Origin: Opitutaceae bacterium
Lineage (GTDB): Bacteria; Verrucomicrobiota; Verrucomicrobiia; Opitutales; Opitutaceae
Assembly: GCA_016795545.1 (NCBI GenBank)
Contig: JAEUGX010000105.1
Location: forward strand, 1-64,000
Direction of reading: 5' to 3'
DNA length: 64,000 nucleotides
Position 1 is the stretch's first letter, and every line of letters starts with the position of its first letter. This document shows, piece after piece, positions 9,635 to 21,829 of the stretch. The notes under the pieces were generated by a model. The model saw nothing but the letters and a program-made list of their open reading frames with translations, made no database searches and had not been told where the DNA came from. The translations under genes were made by a program, and so were the position numbers.

Positions 9635-10429
9635 TCAGAGATGCTGCCCGTAGGCCAGGAAGGCGCGGTAGCGGACGATGAAACGCTTCAGGACCGAGGT
9701 GACGGCCTCGCGGCAAGTCGCCAAGGACCAGTCGACCGGCACCCCGAACTCGAGGTCCAGCGGCTGGAACGGCAAGTCCGCGGCCAGCGAGAGCGGACCG
9801 GCCGCGGGCGCCGTCCCTGCCTCCATCTCCCAACGCACGGGGAAGGGGTCGACGTCGCTCGAGGTCAGCAGCGGGACGAAGGACGACACGGCGCCTCCGG
9901 TGCGCAGCCGCAGGACCACGACGTCGTCGGCCGGGGCCGAGACCACGCGGATGAAGGCATGGTACTGGCGCAGGCGCGCGTCGCGGGCGAGGAGTCCGAT
10001 CTCCGGGGCGGAGGGCTGCGTCCAGGATTGCGTCGCCAGGCGGCGCGGACCCGCCTCCGCCCCGAGCACATCGAGGCAGGGATAGAATGCCAGGTGCAGG
10101 CTCTGGCCGACGCTGGGCGTGGCGACCAGCTCGCCCACGAGCTGGAGCAGGGCGAGGGTCGACCGGAGGTCGCGGTGGTCCCACCCGGCGAGGAAGGCTA
10201 GCCGCGGGGACTCGTCGGAGGTGTGCGGCCCGACGTAAACGAACCGCGGGACGTAATGGGCCCGGCCGGCATGCTCGAACGGTCCCAGGGGTGAGCCGAA
10301 GACGTGGTCGGAGCGCTGCGCCAGGCCGTAGAGCGTGGCGAGCTGTTCGGCCAGGGAGGCGGAGAGCGAAGGCGAGGGTTCGCGCGCGGCCCGGCGGCGA
10401 GAGGAGGAAGTGTTCATGAGCTGGGGCAT
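9635..10429 (-). CDS. Second M14-like protein of the sulfate operon, more degenerate paralogue
   Basis: A 264-residue protein sharing layout with its downstream neighbour: HYVPRFVYVGP matches YTIPRFVFHGP, RLAFLAGWDHRDLRSTLALLQLV matches the HGxE-helix region, and LHLAFYPCLDVLG matches ELAVYPLCNPTG. The putative zinc site is further eroded (GWDHRD in place of GxHGxE) and the NR motif is not evident. So it is either a pseudoenzyme or a family I have misread. It lies 42 bases after the sulfate-binding protein gene and two bases before the other M14-like gene. An alternative ATG at 10417 would remove four residues; neither start has a clear ribosome site. Confidence 0.55.
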   Translation of the reverse strand: MPQLMNTSSSRRRAAREPSPSLSASLAEQLATLYGLAQRSDHVFGSPLGPFEHAGRAHYVPRFVYVGPHTSDESPRLAFLAGWDHRDLRSTLALLQLVGELVATPSVGQSLHLAFYPCLDVLGAEAGPRRLATQSWTQPSAPEIGLLARDARLRQYHAFIRVVSAPADDVVVLRLRTGGAVSSFVPLLTSSDVDPFPVRWEMEAGTAPAAGPLSLAADLPFQPLDLEFGVPVDWSLATCREAVTSVLKRFIVRYRAFLAYGQHL

Positions 10430-10471
10430 GGAAGGCGCCGCCGCGGGGCGACCGCGGCGGCGGGGCGGGGG

Positions 10472-11464
10472 TCAGGGCGCGTAGATCTGGTCGAAGGTGC
10501 CGCCTTCGGAGAAGTGCACCTGCTTGGCCTTGGTCCAGCCGCCGAAAGCGGCATCGATGGTGAACAGTTCGACCTGCGGGAAGCTGGCCGCATACTTGGC
10601 CTGCGCGGTGGCGCTGACCGCCGGGCGGTAGAAGTTGCGGCCGGCGATGTCCTGCCCCTCCTCCGAATAGAGGTATTCCAGGTAGGCCTGGGCCACCGCG
10701 GCGGTGCCCTTCTTGCGGACAACCTTGTCGACGACCGTCACGGTCGGCTGGGCCAGGATGCTCAGGGACGGCACGACGATGGCGAACTTGTCGGCCCCGA
10801 ACTCCTTGAGGGCGAAAAAGGCCTCGTTTTCCCATGAGATGAACACGTCGCCGATGCCGCGCTGCGCAAACGTGGTCGTGGAGCCGCGCGCGCCGGAATC
10901 CAGCACGGGCACGTTCTTGTACAGGGCCCGCACGAAGTCCTTGGCGGCGGCGTCACCGCCGAGCTTGCGCCGCGCGAATTCCCAGGCCGCGAGGTAATTC
11001 CATTGCGCGCCGCCGGAGGTCTTCGGATTGGGCGTGATCACCGAGACGCCGGGCCGGACCAGGTCGTCCCAGTCCTTGATGCCCTTCGGGTTGCCGGCGC
11101 GGACGAGGAACACGATGGTGCTGGTGTAGGGCGAGGAGTCGTGCGGCAGGCGCTTCTGCCAGTCGGCGGGGATGAGTTTGGCCACGTCGTGCAGCGCGTC
11201 GACGTCGCCGGCCAGCGCCAGCGTCACCACGTCGGCCTGGAGGCCGTCGATGACCGCGCGGGCCTGTTTGCCGGAGCCGCCGTGCGACTGCTTGATGGTG
11301 ACGGTGTCACCGGTCTGGGCCAGCCAGTGGGCGGCGAAGGCCTTGTTGAATTCGCTGTAGAGGCCGCGCGTCGGGTCGTAGGAGACGTTGAGCAGCTCGA
11401 TGTTCTTGGCGGAGGCGCCGGCGACGAGGGCGAAGGCGGCGAGGGAGAGAAGCTTGGCTTTCAT
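10472..11464 (-). CDS. sbp: Periplasmic sulfate-binding protein
   Basis: Solute-binding receptor for the CysTWA importer, 330 residues. Residues 1-19 ([19 protein letters not shown]) are a signal peptide. The mature part begins with [19 protein letters not shown] and has [44 protein letters not shown] and [20 protein letters not shown]. These are characteristic of Sbp/CysP and line the sulfate pocket in known structures. It follows the porin gene after 14 bases. Sbp versus CysP (thiosulfate) preference cannot be decided from sequence alone. Confidence 0.93.
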   Translation of the reverse strand: MKAKLLSLAAFALVAGASAKNIELLNVSYDPTRGLYSEFNKAFAAHWLAQTGDTVTIKQSHGGSGKQARAVIDGLQADVVTLALAGDVDALHDVAKLIPADWQKRLPHDSSPYTSTIVFLVRAGNPKGIKDWDDLVRPGVSVITPNPKTSGGAQWNYLAAWEFARRKLGGDAAAKDFVRALYKNVPVLDSGARGSTTTFAQRGIGDVFISWENEAFFALKEFGADKFAIVVPSLSILAQPTVTVVDKVVRKKGTAAVAQAYLEYLYSEEGQDIAGRNFYRPAVSATAQAKYAASFPQVELFTIDAAFGGWTKAKQVHFSEGGTFDQIYAP

Positions 11465-11478
11465 GTGGAGGACAAGGA

Positions 11479-12864
11479 TCAGAAGGTGAGTTGGAAGCGG
11501 GTGATGAAGGATTTCTCGTCCTGCCGGAGGACCGGGGCGGACGAGACGGCGGGCGACGCGGCGTTGAAGCCGAAGCGCGTCTGGTAGTAGTCGAACTTGA
11601 AGACTACGGCCTTGCTGAGGTACCAGTTCAGGCCGACTCCGACCGCGGAGGCCTCGTTGGCGTTGTTGGCGGCGGACGCGTACTGCGGAAACACGGCGTC
11701 GTCGATCTCCAGGCTGGCGTAGCGGGCCGCGACCTCGAAGGCGCCCCAGGTGCCCTGGGCCGGGTCAAAGTTGGTCGCGGGCACGACGCCGTTGTAGGAG
11801 GAGTCCTCCCCGGTCAGGACATAGCCGGCGGCGAGCTGCCAGGCCCGGTGCTGCAGCTCCGTCTTCGGTCCGGTGGCGCTGGGGCGGAGGTTGACGGCGG
11901 AGAGCACGTACTCGCCCAGGAGACCGAGCGAGCCGCGGCGGTAGTCCAGCTGGGGCGAGATGCGCCAGCTGGCGCCGTCGGCGACGGTCGTGGCCGCGTA
12001 GGCGAAGAAGGTCTGCTGGCCGTCCGTGCGGTAGCCGGCGGTGCGACCGGACGCGGTCTTCTGGCGTCCGATGCTGCCGGCGAGCCCGAGGGTCAGGCCC
12101 TGCAGCGGCGAGCCGGCGGTGTTCCGGAACGGCGACACCTGCACGCGGCCGACCACGTCCTTTTCGTTGTCGAAGTCGGAGTTGTTCGTGCTCGCCCCGT
12201 CAGGCACGCCGCCGAACACGCCGACCGCATAGTTGAGCCGGCCGTCGGCGAGGTCGCCGGAGGCCTGGACGCCCAGATCGCGATTCGGGACGAGGCCGGT
12301 GACGAGGGAGCGCTCGTTGAAGAACGTCCAGGCGTCGGACTGGAGCTGCTCGTGCCCCAGCGGGGACTTGAATTTCCCGAGCTTGAACTGGAGGCCCTGG
12401 CCCAGCGCGACGCCGAGATTGGCGTCGAGGATGCTCACCGCGCCGCCGCCGAACTCGGTCACGAGCTGGAAGGAATACCGCCGGGCGAAAGTGCCTTCGG
12501 AAATGATCCGGGCGCGTCGCAGCACGAAGGCGTTGTTCACGATCGACGCGTCGTCGTCGAAGAACAGCCGCGCATCGAGCTGCACGAGCCCGCGCACGCG
12601 CAGCGAGTTGGCCCCGTCGGCCGACGCGAGCGTGACGCCCTTGTCGTTGACGGTGACCTTGGGTGCCGGGGCCGCCGCGGCGGCCTCGTCCTTGATCTCT
12701 TGTTTGCGTTCGAGCACGAGCAGTTTCTGTTCGAGCGCGCGAATCTGGTCGCGCAGCAGGGTGAGTGCCCGGTCCTCAGCGGCGCCGAGGGGCGGCGCGG
12801 CCGGGGCCAGGACGGCCAGCACGGTCAGTGCGGGCGCGAGTTTGCGGAAGGAGGAGTTCCTCAT
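11479..12864 (-). CDS. OprO/OprP-type outer-membrane porin, probably for sulfate
   Basis: Outer-membrane beta-barrel of 461 residues in the phosphate-selective porin family. A signal peptide ends near residue 29. A short coiled coil ([21 protein letters not shown]) follows, then the barrel with [51 protein letters not shown] and [10 protein letters not shown]; the last residues FQLTF end in Phe as barrel proteins do. Its place between YezD/Rrf2 and the sulfate-binding protein suggests it admits sulfate rather than phosphate; that is inference from context. The gap to the next gene is 14 bases. Confidence 0.88.
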   Translation of the reverse strand: MRNSSFRKLAPALTVLAVLAPAAPPLGAAEDRALTLLRDQIRALEQKLLVLERKQEIKDEAAAAAPAPKVTVNDKGVTLASADGANSLRVRGLVQLDARLFFDDDASIVNNAFVLRRARIISEGTFARRYSFQLVTEFGGGAVSILDANLGVALGQGLQFKLGKFKSPLGHEQLQSDAWTFFNERSLVTGLVPNRDLGVQASGDLADGRLNYAVGVFGGVPDGASTNNSDFDNEKDVVGRVQVSPFRNTAGSPLQGLTLGLAGSIGRQKTASGRTAGYRTDGQQTFFAYAATTVADGASWRISPQLDYRRGSLGLLGEYVLSAVNLRPSATGPKTELQHRAWQLAAGYVLTGEDSSYNGVVPATNFDPAQGTWGAFEVAARYASLEIDDAVFPQYASAANNANEASAVGVGLNWYLSKAVVFKFDYYQTRFGFNAASPAVSSAPVLRQDEKSFITRFQLTF

Positions 12865-12977
12865 GGATGGTCTGGTCTTTGGTCTTCATGGGAACTTCCC
12901 GTGGACGGGTCAGTTTGCTGGCATGCTGATGGCTAGGCCTCCGCGGGCGGCGGTAGGAAAGAATGAGGGCGGGCGGA

Positions 12978-13154
12978 TTACTCGCGGCTGGAGGGATTCA
13001 GCCGGGTTTTTTCCGTGCGTTCGATCTGGGTCACGCGGCCGTCATGGACGACCAGCTGCACCACGCCGTAGCGCAGCGACTCGACCTTCTGTTGCACCAC
13101 ACGCAGCCACTCGGGTGGCGGGGTCTCGGGCAGTTGGGCAAGGGATTCACTCAT
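12978..13154 (-). CDS. yezD: YezD-family (DUF2292) small protein
   Basis: A 58-residue protein, translated by hand. It reads MSESLAQLPETPPPEWLRVV, then a core with KVESLRYGVVQLVVHD and GRVTQIERTEKTRL. The YG-V-hydrophobic-HDG-VxQIERxEKxR pattern is the YezD signature. These proteins accompany sulfate-reduction and cysteine genes in Bacillus and other phyla, function unknown. Its ATG overlaps the stop of the Rrf2 regulator (ATGA), so the two are translationally coupled. The porin gene starts 113 bases further on. Confidence 0.88.
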   Translation of the reverse strand: MSESLAQLPETPPPEWLRVVQQKVESLRYGVVQLVVHDGRVTQIERTEKTRLNPSSRE

Positions 13155-13726
13155 ATCGCGTAGTCTCCCAGGAGTTGATGCACGACACCCTCGGTCGGGC
13201 TGAGCCGGGGCGTGGTCGAGCGCAGCGCGGCCCGGCGCGCGACGGGCGCGGATTCCGCGGGCACGCTGAACGGCAGCGGCAAGCCGTCACGCACGAGACT
13301 CCGGGTCGTGACCTCGACCACGTCGGCCAGCGTGTAGCGGTCGAGGATCGAGGCGATGGCGTTGCGCACGTCGAGCATGAGCATCCGCAGCCCGCAGTGG
13401 GCCTCGTCCGGGCAATTGCACGGTTCGTACGCGGTCTGGCTCACGCAGCCAATGGGCGCCAGCGGACCGTCGACCAACCGCACGATCTCGCCGATGCGGA
13501 TCTGGCCGGCGGCCTTGGCCAGCCGGTAGCCGCCATGCTTGCCCCGCTCGCTTTCGACAAAACCGGCCTCCCGGAGCTGCTGCATCACCTGCTCGAGAAA
13601 CTTGATCGGCAGATCCTCCGCCTTGGCCAGCTCCGTCACCCGGACCAGCGACCGGCCCACCTTGGCCGCTATGCCCAGGTTGATCATCGATCGCAGTGCG
13701 TATTCTCCTTTCTTTGAGAGTTTCAT
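13151..13726 (-). CDS. Rrf2-family regulator, CymR/CysR-like, of the sulfate locus
   Basis: First gene of the sulfate operon, 191 residues. The N-terminal winged HTH is canonical: MKLSKKGEYALRSMINLG, LPIKFLEQVMQQLREAGFVES and RGKHGGYRLAKAAGQIRIGEI. Four cysteines, C94, C103, C105 and C111 (GCVSQTAYEPCNCPDEAHCG), sit where Fe-S Rrf2 members such as IscR hold their cluster, so redox or Fe-S sensing is possible; CymR-type members instead sense cysteine status via CysK. The C-terminal 35 residues are low in structure. It probably represses its own operon through the site at 13742-13766. YezD follows with an ATGA overlap. Confidence 0.9.
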   Translation of the reverse strand: MKLSKKGEYALRSMINLGIAAKVGRSLVRVTELAKAEDLPIKFLEQVMQQLREAGFVESERGKHGGYRLAKAAGQIRIGEIVRLVDGPLAPIGCVSQTAYEPCNCPDEAHCGLRMLMLDVRNAIASILDRYTLADVVEVTTRSLVRDGLPLPFSVPAESAPVARRAALRSTTPRLSPTEGVVHQLLGDYAI

Positions 13727-13741
13727 ATAGGTGACTGCCTT

Positions 13742-13766
13742 AATCTACATTTACTTAGTAGGAATT
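13742..13766 (-). promoter_or_regulatory. Candidate Rrf2 (CymR-like) operator
   Basis: Sixteen bases before the Rrf2 start is an imperfect palindrome with half sites AATCTAC (13742-13748) and GTAGGAATT (13758-13766) in an AT-rich block. The right half, TAGTAGGAATT, agrees with the CymR-type Rrf2 motif as I remember it. The position between regulator start and upstream DNA suits autoregulation. No convincing -35/-10 pair could be fixed. Confidence 0.5.
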
Positions 13767-13888
13767 AAAGCAAGCTCTATATTAGGGCTTTGTCATAATT
13801 TTCATGAAACTATCCAGCAAAACCCGGGTAACCTTCGGTGCACTGGCCAAGGTCGCCGGAGGCCCCCTGCCCTCGCGAATCCGGAAGT

Positions 13889-14668
13889 TTAGAGATTCAA
13901 GCGCAGGCCATCGTGGGCAAGCCGCACCCCGGCAGGAAGCTTACGGCTCCAGGCCTCGTGTTCGACGCCGTGCGTGAGGTGGGTCAGGTAGCTGACCGGG
14001 GCGCCGATCTCGGCGGCGGCGGTGCAGGCTTCCTCGATGTTCATGTGGGTCGGATGCGGGTCGGGACGCAGGCCGTCGAGGCAGACGGCATCAGCGCCCC
14101 GGGCCAGCGCGACGGCCTCGGGCGGGATGCGCTTGCAGTCGGAGTAGTAGGCGAACTTCCGGCCGGAGGATTTTTCGGTGAAGACCAGCCCGAGGGTGTT
14201 GATGCCGCCGTGCGGCAGGAGCGTGGACTGGATGGTGCCCTGGGGTAGCTCGAGGCTCTCCGGCATGTACACCAGCTTGAACGCCGCGTAGCCGCGGGAC
14301 ACGGGCCGCTCGGCGATCGCGTAGGGGAAAATGGCGAGCACGCGCGACATGCCCTCGTCCGTGGTGTAAACGGTCAACGCCCTGCCGCCCCGCAGGTCGC
14401 AGAAGCGGCGGAGGTCGTCCATGCCCGAGACGTGGTCGTTGTGGCCGTGGGTGAGGATAAAAAAGTCAAGCTGCCCGACCCGCTCGCGCAGGCACTGCAG
14501 GCGAAACTCGGGCGCGGCATCGACCTGGATGTGCAGGCCGTCCATGACGACATGGATGCTGGCCCGCGTGCGATGGTTGCGGGGATCGGCGGAGGTGCAG
14601 ACCGCGCAGGGGCAGGCGATCATCGGCACCCCCTGCGAGGTGCCGGTACCGAGAAAGATGACTTCCAT
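13889..14668 (-). CDS. PhnP-like metallo-beta-lactamase-fold hydrolase
   Basis: A 259-residue MBL-fold phosphodiesterase-type protein. It has MEVIFLGTGTSQGVPMIACP, then C-x-x-C and SADPRNHRTRASI, the PhnP-style N-terminus. The metal site motif LTHGHNDHVSGMDD, ALLPHGG-like loop (TLLPHGG), FAYYSDCK and the late YLTHLTHG supply further ligands. PhnP cleaves cyclic ribose phosphates; this protein is an orphan with no phn genes nearby, so the substrate is open. ATG 14668 is preferred over the upstream GTG 14680 because a GGTGAG sits seven bases before it. It lies downstream of groEL, past a terminator. Confidence 0.85.
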   Translation of the reverse strand: MEVIFLGTGTSQGVPMIACPCAVCTSADPRNHRTRASIHVVMDGLHIQVDAAPEFRLQCLRERVGQLDFFILTHGHNDHVSGMDDLRRFCDLRGGRALTVYTTDEGMSRVLAIFPYAIAERPVSRGYAAFKLVYMPESLELPQGTIQSTLLPHGGINTLGLVFTEKSSGRKFAYYSDCKRIPPEAVALARGADAVCLDGLRPDPHPTHMNIEEACTAAAEIGAPVSYLTHLTHGVEHEAWSRKLPAGVRLAHDGLRLNL

Positions 14669-14742
14669 GATGAAGCTCACCGATGACAGGTGGCGCGCCG
14701 GGCGCCAACCCGCATTTCACCCCTTCCGGCAGCCGCGCGGGC

Positions 14743-14772
14743 AAAAAAAGGCGCGCCCGGTGGGGCGCGCCT
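14743..14772 (-). terminator. Intrinsic terminator of the dnaK-groES-groEL operon
   Basis: A perfect 10-bp stem AGGCGCGCCC/GGGCGCGCCT with loop of four, followed on the minus strand by seven T residues. It starts 26 bases after the groEL stop. Confidence 0.9.
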
Positions 14773-14797
14773 CGAAAGGTCGGGAGAGCGGGACGGA

Positions 14798-16450
<1,653 letters not shown>

Positions 16451-16469
16451 TTAGGGTTGAGCGGGACGA

Positions 16470-16766
16470 TCAGGCGATGACGCCCAGGATGTCGTCCTCG
16501 CGGACCAGGGTGAATTTCTGGTCCTCGATCTTCACCTCGGTGCCGCCGTACTTGGAGATGAGCACCTTGTCGCCGACCTTCACCTCGAAGGGCACGAGCT
16601 TGCCGTTCTCATCTTTCTTGCCGGTGCCCAAAGCGATGACCTTGGCCTCCTGCGGTTTTTCCTTGGCGCTGTCGGGAATGATGATCCCGCCGCGCACTTG
16701 TTCTTTTTCCTCGATGTGCTGCACAAGCACGCGATCACCGATGGGTTTGATGTTTACTTTAGCCAT
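16470..16766 (-). CDS. groES: Co-chaperonin GroES (10 kDa)
   Basis: Heptameric lid of the GroEL chamber, 98 residues. It shows [19 protein letters not shown], the mobile-loop [20 protein letters not shown] and [20 protein letters not shown]. It is encoded 82 bases after dnaK and 43 bases before groEL. No CIRCE element (TTAGCACTC-N9-GAGTGCTAA) was found in the dnaK-groES gap. Confidence 0.97.
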   Translation of the reverse strand: MAKVNIKPIGDRVLVQHIEEKEQVRGGIIIPDSAKEKPQEAKVIALGTGKKDENGKLVPFEVKVGDKVLISKYGGTEVKIEDQKFTLVREDDILGVIA

Positions 16767-16848
16767 ATTGGTTTTGTGTGGTTGGGGTTGAAGTTAGGAG
16801 TGAAAATGCCGCGAAGCCGCGCCCGGGCGGGCGGGTGCGCGGGAAGGG

Positions 16849-18774
<1,926 letters not shown>

Positions 18775-19113
18775 GCCCGCCTCCTAGCAATGGGTATGCC
18801 TCGGGCCGAATTGATTATTTAACCATTAATCATCAACATTTTAATTATAATCTCTCTTCCACGGATGGTCGTTGGACGGGAAATTCAGAGTCACGATGTC
18901 ACATGCATTTCTCTGCAGTGTCCCACTGTGTCAGCGGTGTGACACGACTCTCCGAGAGCTGCGCACCCTCCCCGAAAGCCGTGCGGATGAAAATCCGGCG
19001 CCGGGAGGCAGGCCGGAGTGTCCGGCTCCTTAGCGCTCCGTGGTGAGGAGGTCAGATTCCTGCTGCATCAAAGGTCCGCCTGCCGCATCTTCCCGCCACT
19101 TCGCCGGCATTCC
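18775..19113. promoter_or_regulatory. Intergenic region upstream of dnaK and the alpha/beta hydrolase gene
   Basis: No gene is seen. On the dnaK side there is an AT-rich block (about 18808-18852) with an imperfect inverted repeat, TTGATTA at 18811-18817 against TAATCATCAA at 18827-18836. This could be a promoter/operator for dnaK; it does not match CIRCE. The remainder up to 19113 shows only a short repeat of GTGTCA-like words near 18897-18945 and no convincing promoter for the plus-strand gene. Confidence 0.4.
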
Positions 19114-20226
19114 ATGAGAACTATTCGCTTTGAGAAGTACTACTCTTCGCAGGAACGCCTGAAGTCCATCTACGATCAAACCGCCCGCCGGCTGCCCATG
19201 CGGACCGACGGGGCCGCGGAGTTCACCGAATGGCAGGCAGAGGCCCGGGTCCGCCTCCGCACGCTGCTGGGCCTGGAGCGGATGGCTTCGTGCCCGATGA
19301 AACCCGTGCAGCTCGAATCGGTGGACCGGGAGCGTTACCGGCGTGAAAAATGGCTCATCCAGACCGAACCCGAGGTCTGGATGCCGTTCTACGTCCTGGT
19401 GCCGCACGCAATCCGGGGGCTGGGTCCGGCTCCGGTGATGATCGCCACCCACGGGCACCGGGGCGCCGGCAAGCTGTCGGTGGCGGGGCTCGACGAGATC
19501 CCGGCGGTCAAAGCCGCCATCGAGAAGTACGGCTACGATTACGGCCGGGTCTTCTGCGAGGCCGGCTACGTCGTATTCTGCCCGGACGCCCGCGGGTTCG
19601 GCGAGCGCCGGGAGTTCTACTTCGGCGCCCGGACCAACGAGAACGAGCTGGATGAGGAGTTCTTCCTCGAAAGCTCGTGCGCGATCCTCAACCAAAAGGC
19701 GATCGCGCTAGGGCTGACGCTGGCCGGGATGTGGACCTGGGACCTGATGCGCCTGATCGACTACATCTCCACCCGGCCCGACTGCGATCCGGCCCGGGTG
19801 GGCTGCGCGGGGCTCTCCGGCGGCGGCCTGCAGCTGCTCTGGCTCGGCGCCTTCGAGGAGCGGGTCCGCTGTATGGTCATCAGCGGCAATTTTTTCGGGT
19901 TCAGGGACTCGATCATCCACCAGGCCCGCTGCTCCTGCAGCTACGTGCCCCGGCTGTGCGAGTACTTCGATGCCGCCGACCTGGCGGCACTGCACGCCCC
20001 GCGCCCGCTCTTGATCGAGTCCGGCACCGAAGACGTGCTCAGCGGCCCGCGCGGCCTGGCCAACGCCCGCGAGCAGGTCGCCCTGGCCCGCGCCGGGTAC
20101 CGCGTGCTCGGCGCCGAGGACCGGCTGGAGCACCACGTTTTCGCCGGCCCGCACCGCTGGGACGGGGCGCAGACCCCCGCCTTCCTCCGGCGCTGGCTGG
20201 CAGGCCCGGGAAGTGCAACGGAGTGA
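19114..20226 (+). CDS. Alpha/beta hydrolase (acetylxylan-esterase/dienelactone-hydrolase-like)
   Basis: A 370-residue hydrolase. After an N-terminal helical part (RFEKYYSSQERLKSIYDQTA) comes PAPVMIATHGHRGAGKLSVAG, with the HG oxyanion-type loop. VVFCPDARGFGERREF follows, then the nucleophile elbow VGCAGLSGGGLQLLW (GxSxG), ALHAPRPLLIESGTEDVL with the likely acid, and HHVFAGPHRWDG with the likely histidine. The architecture matches large Abhydrolase families found near polysaccharide-degradation genes; substrate unknown. ATG 19114 is chosen over the first in-frame ATG at 19018 because similarity-like sequence starts here. No signal peptide is evident. Confidence 0.75.
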   Translation: MRTIRFEKYYSSQERLKSIYDQTARRLPMRTDGAAEFTEWQAEARVRLRTLLGLERMASCPMKPVQLESVDRERYRREKWLIQTEPEVWMPFYVLVPHAIRGLGPAPVMIATHGHRGAGKLSVAGLDEIPAVKAAIEKYGYDYGRVFCEAGYVVFCPDARGFGERREFYFGARTNENELDEEFFLESSCAILNQKAIALGLTLAGMWTWDLMRLIDYISTRPDCDPARVGCAGLSGGGLQLLWLGAFEERVRCMVISGNFFGFRDSIIHQARCSCSYVPRLCEYFDAADLAALHAPRPLLIESGTEDVLSGPRGLANAREQVALARAGYRVLGAEDRLEHHVFAGPHRWDGAQTPAFLRRWLAGPGSATE

Positions 20227-20308
20227 ACAATCCCGGCATCGCCTGACTTCCCGTGCTTTTCACCTTAACCTGCACATCCGGCGCCGGCCGCGCCTTCCTC
20301 CCCCTCCC

Positions 20309-21421
20309 ATGACGCCGCCCACCAAGCCCAAGTCCGCCCGCCCGAAGCCGGGCCAGCCACGCGAGCCCGCGACGCTCATCGACTGCGACGTGCACAATTA
20401 CCCGGTCAACACCGCCGCGCTCGCCCCCTACCTCTCGAAGCGCTGGAACGAGTTCATCCGGCAGTGCGGCTTCGTCGCGCCGCAGGACACCTCCTACAAG
20501 GGGGGCTACCCGTTCAACGCCCGCCGCGACGCCACCACGCCCGACGGCCACCGGCCGGGCGCCGATCCGGCCTTCGCCGCGCACCAGCTGCTCGACACCT
20601 GGAACATCCGCTACGCCATCATCAACACGCTCTACGGCGTGCCCTTCATCAACAACCTCGGCTTCGCCAACGCGATGATGCGCGCCATCAACGACTGGAA
20701 CGCGGCCACCTGGCTCGACGCCGATCCCCGCTGGCGCGGTTCGATCCTGGTCAACGAGAACGACCCCGAGGAATCCGCGGCCGAGATCCGCCGCGCCGCC
20801 AAGGACCCGCGCTACGTGCAGGTGCTTCTCTTCGCCCGCTCCTTCGCGCCGTACGGCCAGAAGCAGTTCCTCCCCATCTTCAAGGCCGCGTGCGACGTCG
20901 GCCTGCCGGTCGGCATCCACTTCGGCGGCGGGCTGCGCATGCCCGTGACCGCCTGCGGCTGGCCGACCTATTACATCGAGCACCACACGGGCATGACCCA
21001 GGCGTTCGAGGCGCAGGTCATCAGCCTCGTCTGCGAAGGCACCTTCGAACGATTTCCCGATCTGCGCGTCGTGCTGATCGAGGGCGGCTTCGCCTGGCTG
21101 CCGCCGCTGATGTGGCGGCTCGACAAGAACTACATGGGGCTGCGCCACGAGGTGCCGTGGCTCAAGCAGCTGCCGAGCGAGTACATCCGCCACCGCTTCC
21201 GCGCGACCACCCAGCCGATCGAGGAGCCGCCCGACCCGAAGCACCTACTGAGCATCATCGAGATGATCGGCAACGACGACTTCCTGATGTTCGCCACGGA
21301 TTACCCGCATTGGGACTTCGACGCCCCGGACCGGGCCATTCCCTCGGTGATCCCGGACGCGCTCCGCCGCCGCATCTTCTCCACCAATGCCGCCTCCTGC
21401 TATGCCTTCGACCGGTCATGA
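20309..21421 (+). CDS. Amidohydrolase-2 family metal-dependent hydrolase (ACMSD-like)
   Basis: A 370-residue TIM-barrel hydrolase/decarboxylase. LIDCDVHNYPVN supplies the DxH metal motif, VGLPVGIHFGGG a barrel His, LRVVLIEGGFAWLPPLMWRL the conserved strand 6 region, and MFATDYPHWDFDAPD the final Asp. Members cleave C-C or C-N bonds of ring-opening or aromatic acids. Its 3' end overlaps the Rieske gene by 35 bases, implying a functional pair. The in-frame extension up to 20213 is Arg/Pro-rich and unlikely to be coding, so ATG 20309 is taken. Confidence 0.82.
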   Translation: MTPPTKPKSARPKPGQPREPATLIDCDVHNYPVNTAALAPYLSKRWNEFIRQCGFVAPQDTSYKGGYPFNARRDATTPDGHRPGADPAFAAHQLLDTWNIRYAIINTLYGVPFINNLGFANAMMRAINDWNAATWLDADPRWRGSILVNENDPEESAAEIRRAAKDPRYVQVLLFARSFAPYGQKQFLPIFKAACDVGLPVGIHFGGGLRMPVTACGWPTYYIEHHTGMTQAFEAQVISLVCEGTFERFPDLRVVLIEGGFAWLPPLMWRLDKNYMGLRHEVPWLKQLPSEYIRHRFRATTQPIEEPPDPKHLLSIIEMIGNDDFLMFATDYPHWDFDAPDRAIPSVIPDALRRRIFSTNAASCYAFDRS

Positions 21422-21767
21422 CGTCGGCGCCGCCGGCGAATTCCAGGACGGAAAGCCGCGGCGGTTCGAGCTGAACGGCCGGGCCGTGGTCGTCGTGCGC
21501 AAAGGCGGGGAGTTCTTCGCCATGCGCGACGGCTGCCCCCACGCCGGCGCCTCGCTGGCGGCGGGCCGCGTGACCGGCATGCCCCTGCCCTGCCGGCCCG
21601 GCGAGGAGGCCGAGTACGGCCGCGAGGGCGAGATCATCAGCTGCCCCTGGCACGGCTGGTCGTTCGACCTCCGCAACGGCTGCTCGATCACCCAGCCCGA
21701 GCGCTACCGGGCGAAGTCCTACCGGGTGGAGGTCCGCGACGGCCGCGTGCTGGTCGTCGCCGCCTGA
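21387..21767 (+). CDS. Rieske [2Fe-2S] ferredoxin-like protein
   Basis: A 126-residue Rieske protein. The cluster ligands are visible in MRDGCPHAGASL (C-x-H) and ISCPWHGWSFDL (C-x-x-H), about 48 residues apart. That is a long spacing, because LPCRPGEEAEYGREGE is inserted, with an extra cysteine. As a stand-alone small protein it is probably an electron carrier for an oxygenase or a partner of the upstream hydrolase. The start lies inside the amidohydrolase gene; ATG 21402 is an alternative that would cut five residues. The two genes are translationally coupled. Confidence 0.85.
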   Translation: MPPPAMPSTGHDVGAAGEFQDGKPRRFELNGRAVVVVRKGGEFFAMRDGCPHAGASLAAGRVTGMPLPCRPGEEAEYGREGEIISCPWHGWSFDLRNGCSITQPERYRAKSYRVEVRDGRVLVVAA

Positions 21768-21829
21768 GACCGCTCCCGGCCCGCCCGCTTTCCCTTTGAT
21801 AAACGGCGCCACCCGCCTACGGTGGCCGC

